Of a stretch of DNA of 64,000 nucleotides, positions 17,388-26,216 are shown piece after piece. The notes beneath the pieces are model-generated. The model had not been told where the DNA came from. It made no database searches and saw only the letters and a program-made list of their open reading frames with translations. Position 1 is the first letter of the stretch. Each line of letters starts with the position of its first letter. The position numbers and the translations under genes were made by a program. The stretch comes from Bacteroidales bacterium (GTDB taxonomy: Bacteria; Bacteroidota; Bacteroidia; Bacteroidales; UBA12077): the NCBI GenBank assembly GCA_016342685.1, contig JAEINU010000005.1:124001-188000 (forward strand), in the 5' to 3' direction.

Positions 17388-18623
17388 ATGAAATTTAATA
17401 TAAGTCTGATTTCTATTATTTGTATTCTCACCATTTTATTTGCGTGCGAAGATGATATGTATGATAAAGAAGCTAAGCTCTTTACAGTAGATATACAAGT
17501 AAATTACCCAGTTCATTACAATGTTTCTGAAGCCAACGAGGTTTCTGTACGATTAATAAATATCGAAAATGGATTGTGTGTAAATGAGGTAACGGCTCAA
17601 ACTGGAAAAGTTACTTTTGAAAATGTTAAGAAAGGTGCCTATCGAATATCATGCGGAAAGAAAATCCCTGCAGCTTTGGCAGTTACGTATGGCGAAACGA
17701 TAGTTAATCAGGAAGACATTGATGATGGTCGTTTGGTTAATCTGAATGCAACTATTGAGGATTTAAAATTAGGTGAGACTGCTGATTTAGGGGTGTTAAA
17801 TTTAAAATCTTCTTTACCTGGGACTTATTTAATCAAGGAGGTATATTATACTGGATCAATAACGCCTAACGAAAGAGCATATTATGCCGATCATTTTGTT
17901 GAGATTTTTAACAATACCGATAAAGTGATTTTTGCTGATAGCTTATGCGTTGCAACAGTTTATGGACCAAATGGGAATACGGATTCAAGTCCAACCGAAT
18001 TTAGTATTGATCCCGAACATGTGTATCTAACTTTTGTTTGGATGGTTCCCGGAACAGGAAAACAGTATCCAATAATGCCTGGTAAAAGCATTATTATAGC
18101 CCAGGATGGAATAAATCACAGAGACGATCCAAATGGAAATCCTAACAGTATAGATCTTTCAGATGCTACATGGGAGACATTTTTATTGCGCGATATCCAA
18201 AAGGATATTGATGTGTCAGAAGTGCCAAATATGAAAGAGATTTTTACAAACCGACCTAATACGCATGATTGGATATTGCATAGTTATGGTTCTTCTATAG
18301 TAATTTTTAAATCATCAGATATTGAGAATTTAGAAGTAATTCCCGAACCTCAAAATACACAAGGTTATACTATAATGAAATTGCCTTCGAAAGATGTACT
18401 TGATGGATTTGAATCATTGGCATATGCCAATTCTGGAATATTTAAACGCATTCCAGAATCTTTAGATGCTGGTTTTATTTATTGCAACGGAATATTTAAT
18501 TCCGAAAGTTGTAGAAGAAAAGTTGAAGATGTTGTCGATGGAAGAATAATTCTGCAAGACACAAACAATTCTGGGGAAGACTTTGAAGTAATATCATTTC
18601 CTACACCTTATGAATTTGAATAG
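17388..18623 (+). CDS. Surface lipoprotein, DUF4876-like
   Basis: A 411-aa lipoprotein: signal peptide with lipobox Cys20 (LFAC) followed by EDD, an acidic export signal that places such proteins on the cell surface. The first 130 residues look like an Ig-like or carboxypeptidase-regulatory beta domain (GKVTFENVKKGAYRISC). From about 145 a second domain begins with GTYLIKEVYYTGSITPNERAYYADHFVEIFNNT, a pattern I recognise from DUF4876 proteins, related to lamin-tail-like folds. It sits 11 bases after the receptor and 16 before the barrel gene, so co-expression is very likely. By analogy with SusD it may be the receptor's ligand-binding lid (inference). No enzyme motif is seen. Confidence 0.7.
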   Translation: MKFNISLISIICILTILFACEDDMYDKEAKLFTVDIQVNYPVHYNVSEANEVSVRLINIENGLCVNEVTAQTGKVTFENVKKGAYRISCGKKIPAALAVTYGETIVNQEDIDDGRLVNLNATIEDLKLGETADLGVLNLKSSLPGTYLIKEVYYTGSITPNERAYYADHFVEIFNNTDKVIFADSLCVATVYGPNGNTDSSPTEFSIDPEHVYLTFVWMVPGTGKQYPIMPGKSIIIAQDGINHRDDPNGNPNSIDLSDATWETFLLRDIQKDIDVSEVPNMKEIFTNRPNTHDWILHSYGSSIVIFKSSDIENLEVIPEPQNTQGYTIMKLPSKDVLDGFESLAYANSGIFKRIPESLDAGFIYCNGIFNSESCRRKVEDVVDGRIILQDTNNSGEDFEVISFPTPYEFE

Positions 18624-18639
18624 TTAAAGAATCGAAAAT

Positions 18640-20223
18640 ATGAAAATGAATAATATAAAAATTGCGTGTTGTTTGGTTTTGAGTATGGCAATAACTGGCC
18701 TAAGCAATAAAATAATTGCACAAAACCAGAACGATTCAATAAAAACTATAACAAATAGTATTAGCGAAGATTATACCTTACAACAAAATTTATGGATGAA
18801 TACTGTAAATGCAACGGGTTTAAGTATTGATACAATTGAGGATTATGGTCATTTGTTTTTTGCTGGAAGTTATAAAGATTCTAAATACAAAACTACATAC
18901 AATCCCGATAAACAAACGGTTTATGGAATGAATGCATATGGTTATAAAGCTTTAGATAAACTTTTCTTGCAAGGTGGATTTTCGTACTACAGATCCGATG
19001 AGGATAATATTGATTGGTCTTTACAAATGGATCCTGAAAGAGATTGCCCATTTATTCTTGCGGATTCTATTGGTGGTGATTGGAAAAAGGATTATTATAA
19101 ATTAAATATGAATGCAGCCACAATTCCGGTTTTTGGTTTTATTCGATTTGGTGTTGGAATTGATTACAATGTATCGAGTGGAGGAAGAGATAATGACCCA
19201 AGACCAAAAGCAACAGTTAAAGATTTAAGAATCCGCCCAGCAATTAGTTTTGATTTAAACGAGAAAAATAATCTGGGATTTTCGTATTTGTATGGCGATT
19301 ATCGACAAGATATCAATGTAATGAATAAATACGGTGTTGGAGGTTCAACTACATACAAAATATTAGGATTAGCTCTAAAAGAAAAACCAATAACTGAACC
19401 AAGTATTAAATATAGAATAGATCGTTGGGAAAATGGCGTTGCTATGCAGTATGGGCATAGGGGCAATAAAATGAGCTATATTACCGAGTTTAAATACAAG
19501 CTATCAACGGAAAAGGGGATCGATGATCCATACAAGAGTAGCGAAGATCTTGTGGATGGAATAATTCATTCTACGCCAGATGTAGATTATAAATATGCAG
19601 AGAACCAATATGGTTTTTATGGAGCGATAAGCATAAAAGGTAACAACCTGCATGTTGTAAAGCTTAATGCCGATTATTACGATGGTAAAATTTATAATAT
19701 GTCAACACAGCAGGTGGAGTTAAAGAATAATAAACTAGATGCATCTGTTGCATATGTTTTATTTACAGCGCCTGCTAATATCGATAAAAGAAGTAAGTTC
19801 TTATTTAATGTAAACTATAAAAATTCAGAAAATGAGAATTTATTTTATGCAATTCAAACGATTGAAAAGATAAATTTTGAATCATCTTATGAGAAGGCAT
19901 TGCTTCTTTTTGGTAAAAGATTTTCTGTAGACATAAAAGCACAATATTCACATAATTTAAATTCAGAATTAACAATTGATCCACAATCGGAATTTATTGA
20001 AGCAGAAACTGATATTACCGATCCATTTGTAATGTATAATTATGACTATTTAACGTCAAATTATATTAATGGTGGATTAGGTTTAAAATACTATAGTACA
20101 TTAAAAAGCAAAACAAACTATTATGTTGGGCTTAGAGCTGAAAGACTTCAGGTAATAAAATCTTCTCAATTTGAAAATGATGGTATTACATCTGTAGCTA
20201 TAAATATTGGAGTATTATTTTAG
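18640..20223 (+). CDS. Outer-membrane beta-barrel protein, DUF6850-like
   Basis: A 527-aa exported protein with an N-terminal signal peptide (first 28 residues, ending KIIAQ) and, from about residue 65 onward, alternating polar/hydrophobic strands typical of a transmembrane barrel, ending in VAINIGVLF with a C-terminal Phe. The pattern fits the family I know as DUF6850, often found next to DUF4876 lipoproteins and TonB receptors. There is no plug domain, so it is not a TonB receptor itself. It lies between the lipoprotein and the second T9SS protein with gaps of 16 and 20 bases. It could form a complex with the receptor or anchor the secreted propeller proteins (inference); no activity can be assigned. 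Confidence 0.65.
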   Translation: MKMNNIKIACCLVLSMAITGLSNKIIAQNQNDSIKTITNSISEDYTLQQNLWMNTVNATGLSIDTIEDYGHLFFAGSYKDSKYKTTYNPDKQTVYGMNAYGYKALDKLFLQGGFSYYRSDEDNIDWSLQMDPERDCPFILADSIGGDWKKDYYKLNMNAATIPVFGFIRFGVGIDYNVSSGGRDNDPRPKATVKDLRIRPAISFDLNEKNNLGFSYLYGDYRQDINVMNKYGVGGSTTYKILGLALKEKPITEPSIKYRIDRWENGVAMQYGHRGNKMSYITEFKYKLSTEKGIDDPYKSSEDLVDGIIHSTPDVDYKYAENQYGFYGAISIKGNNLHVVKLNADYYDGKIYNMSTQQVELKNNKLDASVAYVLFTAPANIDKRSKFLFNVNYKNSENENLFYAIQTIEKINFESSYEKALLLFGKRFSVDIKAQYSHNLNSELTIDPQSEFIEAETDITDPFVMYNYDYLTSNYINGGLGLKYYSTLKSKTNYYVGLRAERLQVIKSSQFENDGITSVAINIGVLF

Positions 20224-20243
20224 ATAACTAAATACAAAAAACT

Positions 20244-21935
20244 ATGAAGAAACTTTTACTATTAATTCTAACTGTTATATCGATAGATGTATCAGCGCAA
20301 ACGGTTGAGTGGGTTAAAACACTTGGCGGATCGGGCGATGATGAAGGTCATAAGTGTGCAGTAGATGCTTCGGGAAATTTCTTGTTTACCGGAACATTTA
20401 GTGAAACAATGGATTGGGGAGATGCGAATATTGTGAGCACTGGTAATCGTGATATGTTTCTAATAAAAACAGATAAAAACGGGAATGTTCTTTGGGGTAA
20501 AATGGCTGGAGGCGATTACAATCAATCAACATTAGGAAAAGCTGTTGCAACCGATGCAAATAACAATGTGTACGTAGGAGGAACTTTTACGGATACTTTA
20601 AATATTGAAACCCAGCAATTTATTGCAGAAAACGATTTAGACGAAACTCTATCCGATTGCTTTATTGCAAAGTATTCAGATCAAGGAAGCTTACTATGGG
20701 TAAAGATATTTTCTGGAGCAGCTGGAGATGTAATAGAAGAAATGAATATTCTTAACGACCAATTGGTTATTGTTGGTTCGTATAAAAAATCATTTAGCAT
20801 TCTTGGAACCACTTTTACATCCGACGATCCTAATGTTCAATCAAATTACAATCCTTTTATTGCAAGTTTAAATCTCGATGGTGAGTTAAATTGGGTAAGT
20901 AAAGTGAACTGTACCAATGGAACATGTCGTGCATTCGATATCGATAGCGAAGGAAATATAAATCTTTTACTTGAAGCAAAAGGAAGCATTGTTTTCAAAA
21001 GCGTTGGTTCAGGAACACAATATCCACTCAAGCAATCAAATGCAATGCAGGATAATTACATTGTTAAGTTAAAGGGAACCGACGGAAGTTTACTCTGGGG
21101 TAATCGATTAGGTAGTGCTAGCTACATTATGGGTTATGCTGTTGAAACCGATGCTTCAAATAATATTTATTGTGGTGGGTTATTTCAGGGAGAACTTAAA
21201 CTGGAAAGTTTAGATGGTAATTATCAAAAAGTGAATGCTGTAAATAAATTCGATTACTATGTATGTAAATACTCAAAAGATGGTAATTTATTATTCGTTG
21301 ATGCACAAGGCGGAAATTCAATCGAAGGAGCATTAGATATGATTGTTAATTCGAATGGAAGTTTATATGTTGCGGCTTATTTCTTAAAGCCCGAAACTAT
21401 TTTCCATGGAGAAACTTTTTCTTGCGAGGATGGAAACGAAGCTCTTCTAATTAAATATGATAATACAGGAGAAAATAGTTGGGTAAAACAGACAAGCACC
21501 ACAAAAAATTCTGGTTACATCTATTCAATGGAAATGGTATCGGAAGATAGCTTAATATTGCTTGGTCATTTTAAAGGCGATGGAACTTTCTTCGATGGAG
21601 AAACCTATTCAACACCTGATACCCTTAAAGATGTATGGTTTGCTTTAATGGCAGATCCAGAAACAGCACCGACAGGAATCAATGATTTAGATGATAAAAA
21701 TTCTGATATCTTGATTTATCCAGTTCCAGCCAATAATTATTTATATGTAAAAAGCCAAGAATATTCAGATCCGATACAATCGGTTGATGTATTCAATATT
21801 ATCGGCGAAAAAGTTTACAGCAGTCAGAATGGAGTTACTGAAATAGAGATCGGGCAGATTCCATCTGGAGTTTATTTTATTCAGGTAAAATCAAAATACA
21901 AACAAAAAACAAAGCAAATAATAATACAGCACTAG
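20244..21935 (+). CDS. T9SS-exported SBBP-repeat propeller protein
   Basis: A 563-aa secreted protein. The signal peptide is about 18 residues (ISIDVSAQ). The body contains SBBP-type beta-propeller repeats: segments such as GHKCAVDASGNFLFTGTF, AVATDANNNVYVGGTF and AVETDASNNIYCGGLF recur roughly every 50-60 residues, alternating with KTDKNGNVLW or KYSDQGSLLW. The C-terminal type A sorting domain starts near 485 (ILIYPVPANNYLYV) and ends KTKQIIIQH, so it is exported by T9SS. Like the first gene of this locus it is a repeat-rich surface protein with no visible catalytic site. Having two unrelated T9SS propellers flanking a TonB receptor set is unusual and suggests that extracellular binding belongs to the system (inference). 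Confidence 0.8.
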   Translation: MKKLLLLILTVISIDVSAQTVEWVKTLGGSGDDEGHKCAVDASGNFLFTGTFSETMDWGDANIVSTGNRDMFLIKTDKNGNVLWGKMAGGDYNQSTLGKAVATDANNNVYVGGTFTDTLNIETQQFIAENDLDETLSDCFIAKYSDQGSLLWVKIFSGAAGDVIEEMNILNDQLVIVGSYKKSFSILGTTFTSDDPNVQSNYNPFIASLNLDGELNWVSKVNCTNGTCRAFDIDSEGNINLLLEAKGSIVFKSVGSGTQYPLKQSNAMQDNYIVKLKGTDGSLLWGNRLGSASYIMGYAVETDASNNIYCGGLFQGELKLESLDGNYQKVNAVNKFDYYVCKYSKDGNLLFVDAQGGNSIEGALDMIVNSNGSLYVAAYFLKPETIFHGETFSCEDGNEALLIKYDNTGENSWVKQTSTTKNSGYIYSMEMVSEDSLILLGHFKGDGTFFDGETYSTPDTLKDVWFALMADPETAPTGINDLDDKNSDILIYPVPANNYLYVKSQEYSDPIQSVDVFNIIGEKVYSSQNGVTEIEIGQIPSGVYFIQVKSKYKQKTKQIIIQH

Positions 21936-21976
21936 AATAGTAAAAAAAACTATAAGGTCTTGTAAATAAAGGTTTA

Positions 21977-22017
21977 AGGATGTGAGTTTACTCACTGCCT
22001 TAGGGGATTAACATCCT
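21977..22017 (+). other. Structured intergenic hairpin before the polyferredoxin gene
   Basis: AGGATGT (21977-21983) pairs with ACATCCT (22011-22017). An inner hairpin GTGAG/CTCAC with loop TTTA competes for two of those bases. No long U-run follows (AAATTTAAAA), so it is not a convincing terminator. It could be an RNA stability or processing element, or a regulator site, in the 116-base gap before the 22052 gene. Confidence 0.45.
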
Positions 22018-22051
22018 AAATTTAAAATAAATAACATAAAATAAATGCACT

Positions 22052-23986
22052 ATGAAAAAAATGAAAATTAAGAATCCTTTAAGGTTAAGCCTGCAGGGAG
22101 CAATTGTAATCCTGTTAATGTACATGCTGGCAAAATGGGGTTTAGTAGAAAGTTATACTCCTGATTTTGAGGCGTATTGTCCATTTGGAGGTTTACAAGC
22201 TTTATCGAGCTATTTAGTTAGAGGTTCATTGGCTTGTTCAATGACAAGTGCTCAAATTATTATGGGTGTTACTTTATTGATCGGTGTAGTATTGTTCAGT
22301 AAATTATTTTGTGGATATATTTGCCCGCTTGGTACTTTTTCTGAATGGTTTGGAAAAATTGGTGATAAATATAAAGTAAGAAGAGACATCACTGGAATTT
22401 ACGATAAAGCATTACGTTCATTAAAGTATATACTTTTATTTACAACCTTTTATTTTACATTAGGTTCAAGTGAGTTGTTCTGTAAAAATTACGATCCGTT
22501 TTTTGCAACATTTACTTTATTTAGTGTTGATGTAACGGTATGGATGGCAATTTTATCAATTGTTATTTTAATTGGTGGCTCAATCTTTTTCAGATTATTC
22601 TGGTGTAAGTATTTATGTCCACTAGGAGCATTATCAAATATCTTCAAATTCTTCTTGGTATTTGTTGGTGTAATGGGTATTTACTTATTATTAGTTTTAG
22701 GATTCTCAATGGAGATTTCTTATGTATGGCCTTTAGCTATCATTACTATTCTTGGTTATATTCTTGAAGTTACTAAATTAAGAAGCAAACTTTTCCCATT
22801 ATTAAAAATTACAAGAAACGAAGATGTATGTAATTCTTGTCAATTATGTAATAAGTCTTGTCCTCAAGGAATAAAAATTACAGAATACAAAAAAGTTGAT
22901 CATGTTGACTGTAATATGTGCACAGAATGTTTAAATGTATGTCCTAAAGAAGGTGCATTAAGCATTAATAAAAAGTCTAAATTAAAATGGTTACCAGCTA
23001 CCTTAGTAATAATCTTGGTTATTGTTGGAGTTTATGTAGGTTCAACATTCCGTGTTGCAACAATTAATTTAAGATGGGCCGATGATGAAGCATTTAAAAC
23101 TGCTGAAGTTTATAAGCGTGAGGGAATTAAAAATATTAAATGTTATGGTAGTTCTATGGCTTTTGCGCGTCAAATGCGTGAAGTTAGAGGAACTTTAGGT
23201 GTTGAAACTTATACAGATAATAAATCTGTGAAAATATATTACAATCCAAAAGTTATTACTCATGATAAAATAACAGAAAAGATATTTTCAACTTCGAAAG
23301 TAACTATCGAAAAACCAGCGGTTGGAGATGAGATACAAGTAGTAGAATTAGGCTTGTTAGGTTTCTTTGATCAGTTTGATGCATATTATTTCAGACAATT
23401 GTTAATGCAATATGGCGATGTATATGGTTTTAGCACTAAATGGGGCGAACCAGTTCAAACAAAGGTTTATTTTAAAGCTAACAAACAAATTAATTTAGAA
23501 GAGATCGTTGAGTTGATTGAAAGCGAAACTCTAACTTATAAAGTAAAAGATACAGAGAAAACAGTATCTCTTAAATTTGAAGTAAGCGATATACAGAAAT
23601 TAACGGAAAATATTTCTTCCAATGATTTTAATAAAGTGATGTACAGCGAGTTTTTCAAAACATTTAACAATAGAGATCGTTATTTGAACGAAGAAGTTGG
23701 TGTTTTTAAAGCAGATTTTGAATTATTTGACAATACAACACCTTGGTTAGCTTATTTGCAAAATCATGTTTCAAAACAAGATACAGGTATTGTTGCGTTA
23801 CATTCAATGTTGGATGGAGAAAACCCAACTATTCAGCTAGATTTCATTAAAGAAATTACAAATCCTGAAAAAATTTGGGAAATGATTGATGTAGATTCTT
23901 TAGTTGTTCATTATAAAAATGGTAAAATTAAATCATTTGCAAACCCTTTCTCTTTCATAAAAGAGGATTCCATAGCTAATAATTAG
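22052..23986 (+). CDS. Membrane polyferredoxin (NapH/NosR/CcoG-like) with C-terminal HMA-like folds
   Basis: A 644-aa inner-membrane redox protein. About six membrane helices span 10-240, with two CxxxCP motifs at membrane edges (Cys87/Cys91 and Cys185/Cys189) as in NapH and NosR. A two-cluster ferredoxin domain follows (Cys260, 263, 266, 270 and Cys287, 290, 293, 297), then another helix at about 312-330. The C-terminal 300 residues are unlike NapH. They contain two ferredoxin-fold segments resembling heavy-metal-associated domains (from about 361, ending GVETYTDNKSVKIYYNPKVIT; and about 425-490), but CYGSS replaces the CxxC metal site. A role in passing electrons from the cytoplasm to a periplasmic acceptor, perhaps reducing an imported metal, is inferred from the neighbours. 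A strong terminator follows. Confidence 0.78.
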   Translation: MKKMKIKNPLRLSLQGAIVILLMYMLAKWGLVESYTPDFEAYCPFGGLQALSSYLVRGSLACSMTSAQIIMGVTLLIGVVLFSKLFCGYICPLGTFSEWFGKIGDKYKVRRDITGIYDKALRSLKYILLFTTFYFTLGSSELFCKNYDPFFATFTLFSVDVTVWMAILSIVILIGGSIFFRLFWCKYLCPLGALSNIFKFFLVFVGVMGIYLLLVLGFSMEISYVWPLAIITILGYILEVTKLRSKLFPLLKITRNEDVCNSCQLCNKSCPQGIKITEYKKVDHVDCNMCTECLNVCPKEGALSINKKSKLKWLPATLVIILVIVGVYVGSTFRVATINLRWADDEAFKTAEVYKREGIKNIKCYGSSMAFARQMREVRGTLGVETYTDNKSVKIYYNPKVITHDKITEKIFSTSKVTIEKPAVGDEIQVVELGLLGFFDQFDAYYFRQLLMQYGDVYGFSTKWGEPVQTKVYFKANKQINLEEIVELIESETLTYKVKDTEKTVSLKFEVSDIQKLTENISSNDFNKVMYSEFFKTFNNRDRYLNEEVGVFKADFELFDNTTPWLAYLQNHVSKQDTGIVALHSMLDGENPTIQLDFIKEITNPEKIWEMIDVDSLVVHYKNGKIKSFANPFSFIKEDSIANN

Positions 23987-23995
23987 TATTCATTG

Positions 23996-24027
23996 GTCTC
24001 TGCAAATTTTATTTGCAGAGACTTTTT
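23996..24027 (+). terminator. Strong terminator after the polyferredoxin gene
   Basis: GTCTCTGCAAAT (23996-24007) and ATTTGCAGAGAC (24011-24022) form a perfect 12-bp stem with loop TTT, followed by five T. It ends only 13 bases before the ATG of the first S46 peptidase. Confidence 0.88.
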
Positions 24028-24040
24028 ATAACAATTGAAT

Positions 24041-26212
24041 ATGATGAAAAAAGTAAAAAGTAAACTATTATTGATTGTACTTTCCTTGTGTATTTCATTT
24101 TATGCAAGTGCCGATGAGGGAATGTGGCTTTTATCATTATTAAATGAGATAAACTATAACACAATTCAGGATAAAGGCATGCAGCTTAGTCTCGAAGAAC
24201 TATATAGTATCGATAAGCTAAGCTTAAAAGATGCAATTGTTGCTATCGATGGTGGTTCTTGTACGGGTTCTTTGGTTTCCGAAAATGGTTTAATGATAAC
24301 AAATCATCATTGTGGATATTCCGAAATACAGGAACATAGCTCACTTGAAAACGATTACCTAAAAGATGGTTTTTGGGCTCATTCTTTAAAAGAAGAATTA
24401 CCTAATCCTGGCAAATCAGTTTCATTTCTGATCGATGTAAAAGATATTACAGATCGAGTAAATGAAATGAAGGCCGAACAAATAAAAAAAGGAGCTGAAC
24501 GACCTAACATGATGAGAATTCGACGACTTATTTCTCGCGAAACAGTTAAAGGAACTCATTATAATGCAGAAGTACATGCTATGTTTGGTGGAAATAGTTA
24601 TTATCTTTTTACTTACGAAACATACAGTGATGTGCGTTTAGTTGGAGCTCCACCATCGGCTATTGGAAATTTTGGTGGTGAAACTGATAACTGGATGTGG
24701 CCGCGTCATACCGCCGATTTTACATTCTTCAGAATATATACCGGTCCTGATGGCAAGCCTGCCAAATATTCACCGGAAAATATACCTTTAAAACCTAAAA
24801 AATATTTAAAGATGAATGCAACGGGAGTTAATGAAAAAGACTTTGCATTTATCATGGGTTATCCTGGAAAAACGGATAGATATAACACCTCATATGGTAT
24901 TGAAGAAATCCTTAATATTAGCAATCCAATAAGTATTGTTATGAGAGGTAAAAAATTAGAAATTATTCGCAAAGCAATGAATGAAAGCGATGAAGTAAGA
25001 ATAAAATATGCTTCAAAATTTGCTGGCTTAAGTAATTATTGGAAATATGGAATTGGACAGAGCGAATGTTTGAAAAAATATAACACCATTGAAGATAAAC
25101 AAACCCTTGAAAATCAATTTGCATCATGGGTAAAATCAAATAACGAATTAAATAATGAGTATGGTAATGTTTTAAGCTCTATTTCTGAAGCTTACAAAAA
25201 TAAAGCAAATCTTACTTCAGCAATTAAGTATTATAACGAGGCAATCCTGATGGGACCAGAAATTATAAACTTTTCGAATCGTTTAAATCGCTTAAAAAAA
25301 TCTATTGAATCGAAAAAATATGATGAGCAGAAGCTTCAAAAATCTGTTGAATCATTATTAAAGAGATACCAATCCGCATATAAAGATTATGATGTAAAAG
25401 TAGATAAACAAATTTTTGAAGTTTTACTCCAGGATTTTGTTGAGAATATCGATAAGCAATATTTGAATAAAGATTTTATTGCTGTTGCCGAAAAATATAA
25501 CTGGGACATGACCGCTTTGGCAAATGATATTTATTCTAATTCAATTTTTACTGATTATCAAAAAGTTAAAAATTATTTAGAAAGTTTAAATATCAACTCT
25601 GTAATATCTGATCCTGCAATGGAAGTTGCTGTTCCATTAATGACAGGAGTATTTTCTTTAAATACTGAAAAAGGTAATTACAGGCGAATAATTGCAAGCT
25701 CAAATAAGTTATTTATTAAGGGTTTAATGGAAATGAATCCAGAAAAGGACTTTTATCCTAATGCGAATTCTACCATGCGACTTACATATGGAAAGGTTAG
25801 TGGTTATGAAGCTAGCGATGCAGTTACATTTAATTACTATACAACGATCGATGGTGTAATGGAAAAATATAATTCCAAGCTACCTGAATATGAAATTCCA
25901 GAAAAGTTAAAATCATTATACGAATCAAAAGATTTTGGTACATATCAAACCGATGGGACAATAAGAACCTGTTTCTTAACCGACCTTGATATTACTGGTG
26001 GTAACTCTGGAAGTCCAGTTTTAAACTCAAAAGGCGAGCTAGTTGGTTTAGCTTTTGATGGAAATTGGGAAGCAATGAGTAGCGATATTGATTTTATCCC
26101 CGAAAAACAGAAGTGCATTAATGCCGATATTAGATATGTACTATTTATTATCGATAAATTTGCAGATTGTCAATATATAATGAACGAATTAAACATAATA
26201 ACAAAAGATTAG
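24041..26212 (+). CDS. S46 family dipeptidyl-peptidase (DPP7-type by specificity residue)
   Basis: Periplasmic serine exopeptidase that releases dipeptides from the N-terminus of oligopeptides. The signal peptide ends at about FYASA, and the mature enzyme begins with the family hallmark DEGMWLLSLL. The catalytic His is in MITNHHCGY, the Asp in the TDNWMWPRHTADF region, and the nucleophile is the first Ser of GGNSGSPVLN. Eighteen residues after that Ser stands Gly (AFDGNW), the residue linked to DPP7-like preference for hydrophobic or broad P1 residues rather than acidic ones. I start it at the ATG at 24041; the frame opens six bases earlier at TTG. A second S46 gene follows after four bases, so this is a tandem pair. 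Length (about 723 aa) is normal. Confidence 0.93.
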   Translation: MMKKVKSKLLLIVLSLCISFYASADEGMWLLSLLNEINYNTIQDKGMQLSLEELYSIDKLSLKDAIVAIDGGSCTGSLVSENGLMITNHHCGYSEIQEHSSLENDYLKDGFWAHSLKEELPNPGKSVSFLIDVKDITDRVNEMKAEQIKKGAERPNMMRIRRLISRETVKGTHYNAEVHAMFGGNSYYLFTYETYSDVRLVGAPPSAIGNFGGETDNWMWPRHTADFTFFRIYTGPDGKPAKYSPENIPLKPKKYLKMNATGVNEKDFAFIMGYPGKTDRYNTSYGIEEILNISNPISIVMRGKKLEIIRKAMNESDEVRIKYASKFAGLSNYWKYGIGQSECLKKYNTIEDKQTLENQFASWVKSNNELNNEYGNVLSSISEAYKNKANLTSAIKYYNEAILMGPEIINFSNRLNRLKKSIESKKYDEQKLQKSVESLLKRYQSAYKDYDVKVDKQIFEVLLQDFVENIDKQYLNKDFIAVAEKYNWDMTALANDIYSNSIFTDYQKVKNYLESLNINSVISDPAMEVAVPLMTGVFSLNTEKGNYRRIIASSNKLFIKGLMEMNPEKDFYPNANSTMRLTYGKVSGYEASDAVTFNYYTTIDGVMEKYNSKLPEYEIPEKLKSLYESKDFGTYQTDGTIRTCFLTDLDITGGNSGSPVLNSKGELVGLAFDGNWEAMSSDIDFIPEKQKCINADIRYVLFIIDKFADCQYIMNELNIITKD

Positions 26213-26216
26213 CGAA

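Noticed and set aside
14656-18623. A SusC/SusD polysaccharide utilisation locus
   Set aside because: The lipoprotein lacks SusD TPR helices, the receptor is short, and no glycoside hydrolase, lyase or sulfatase is nearby.
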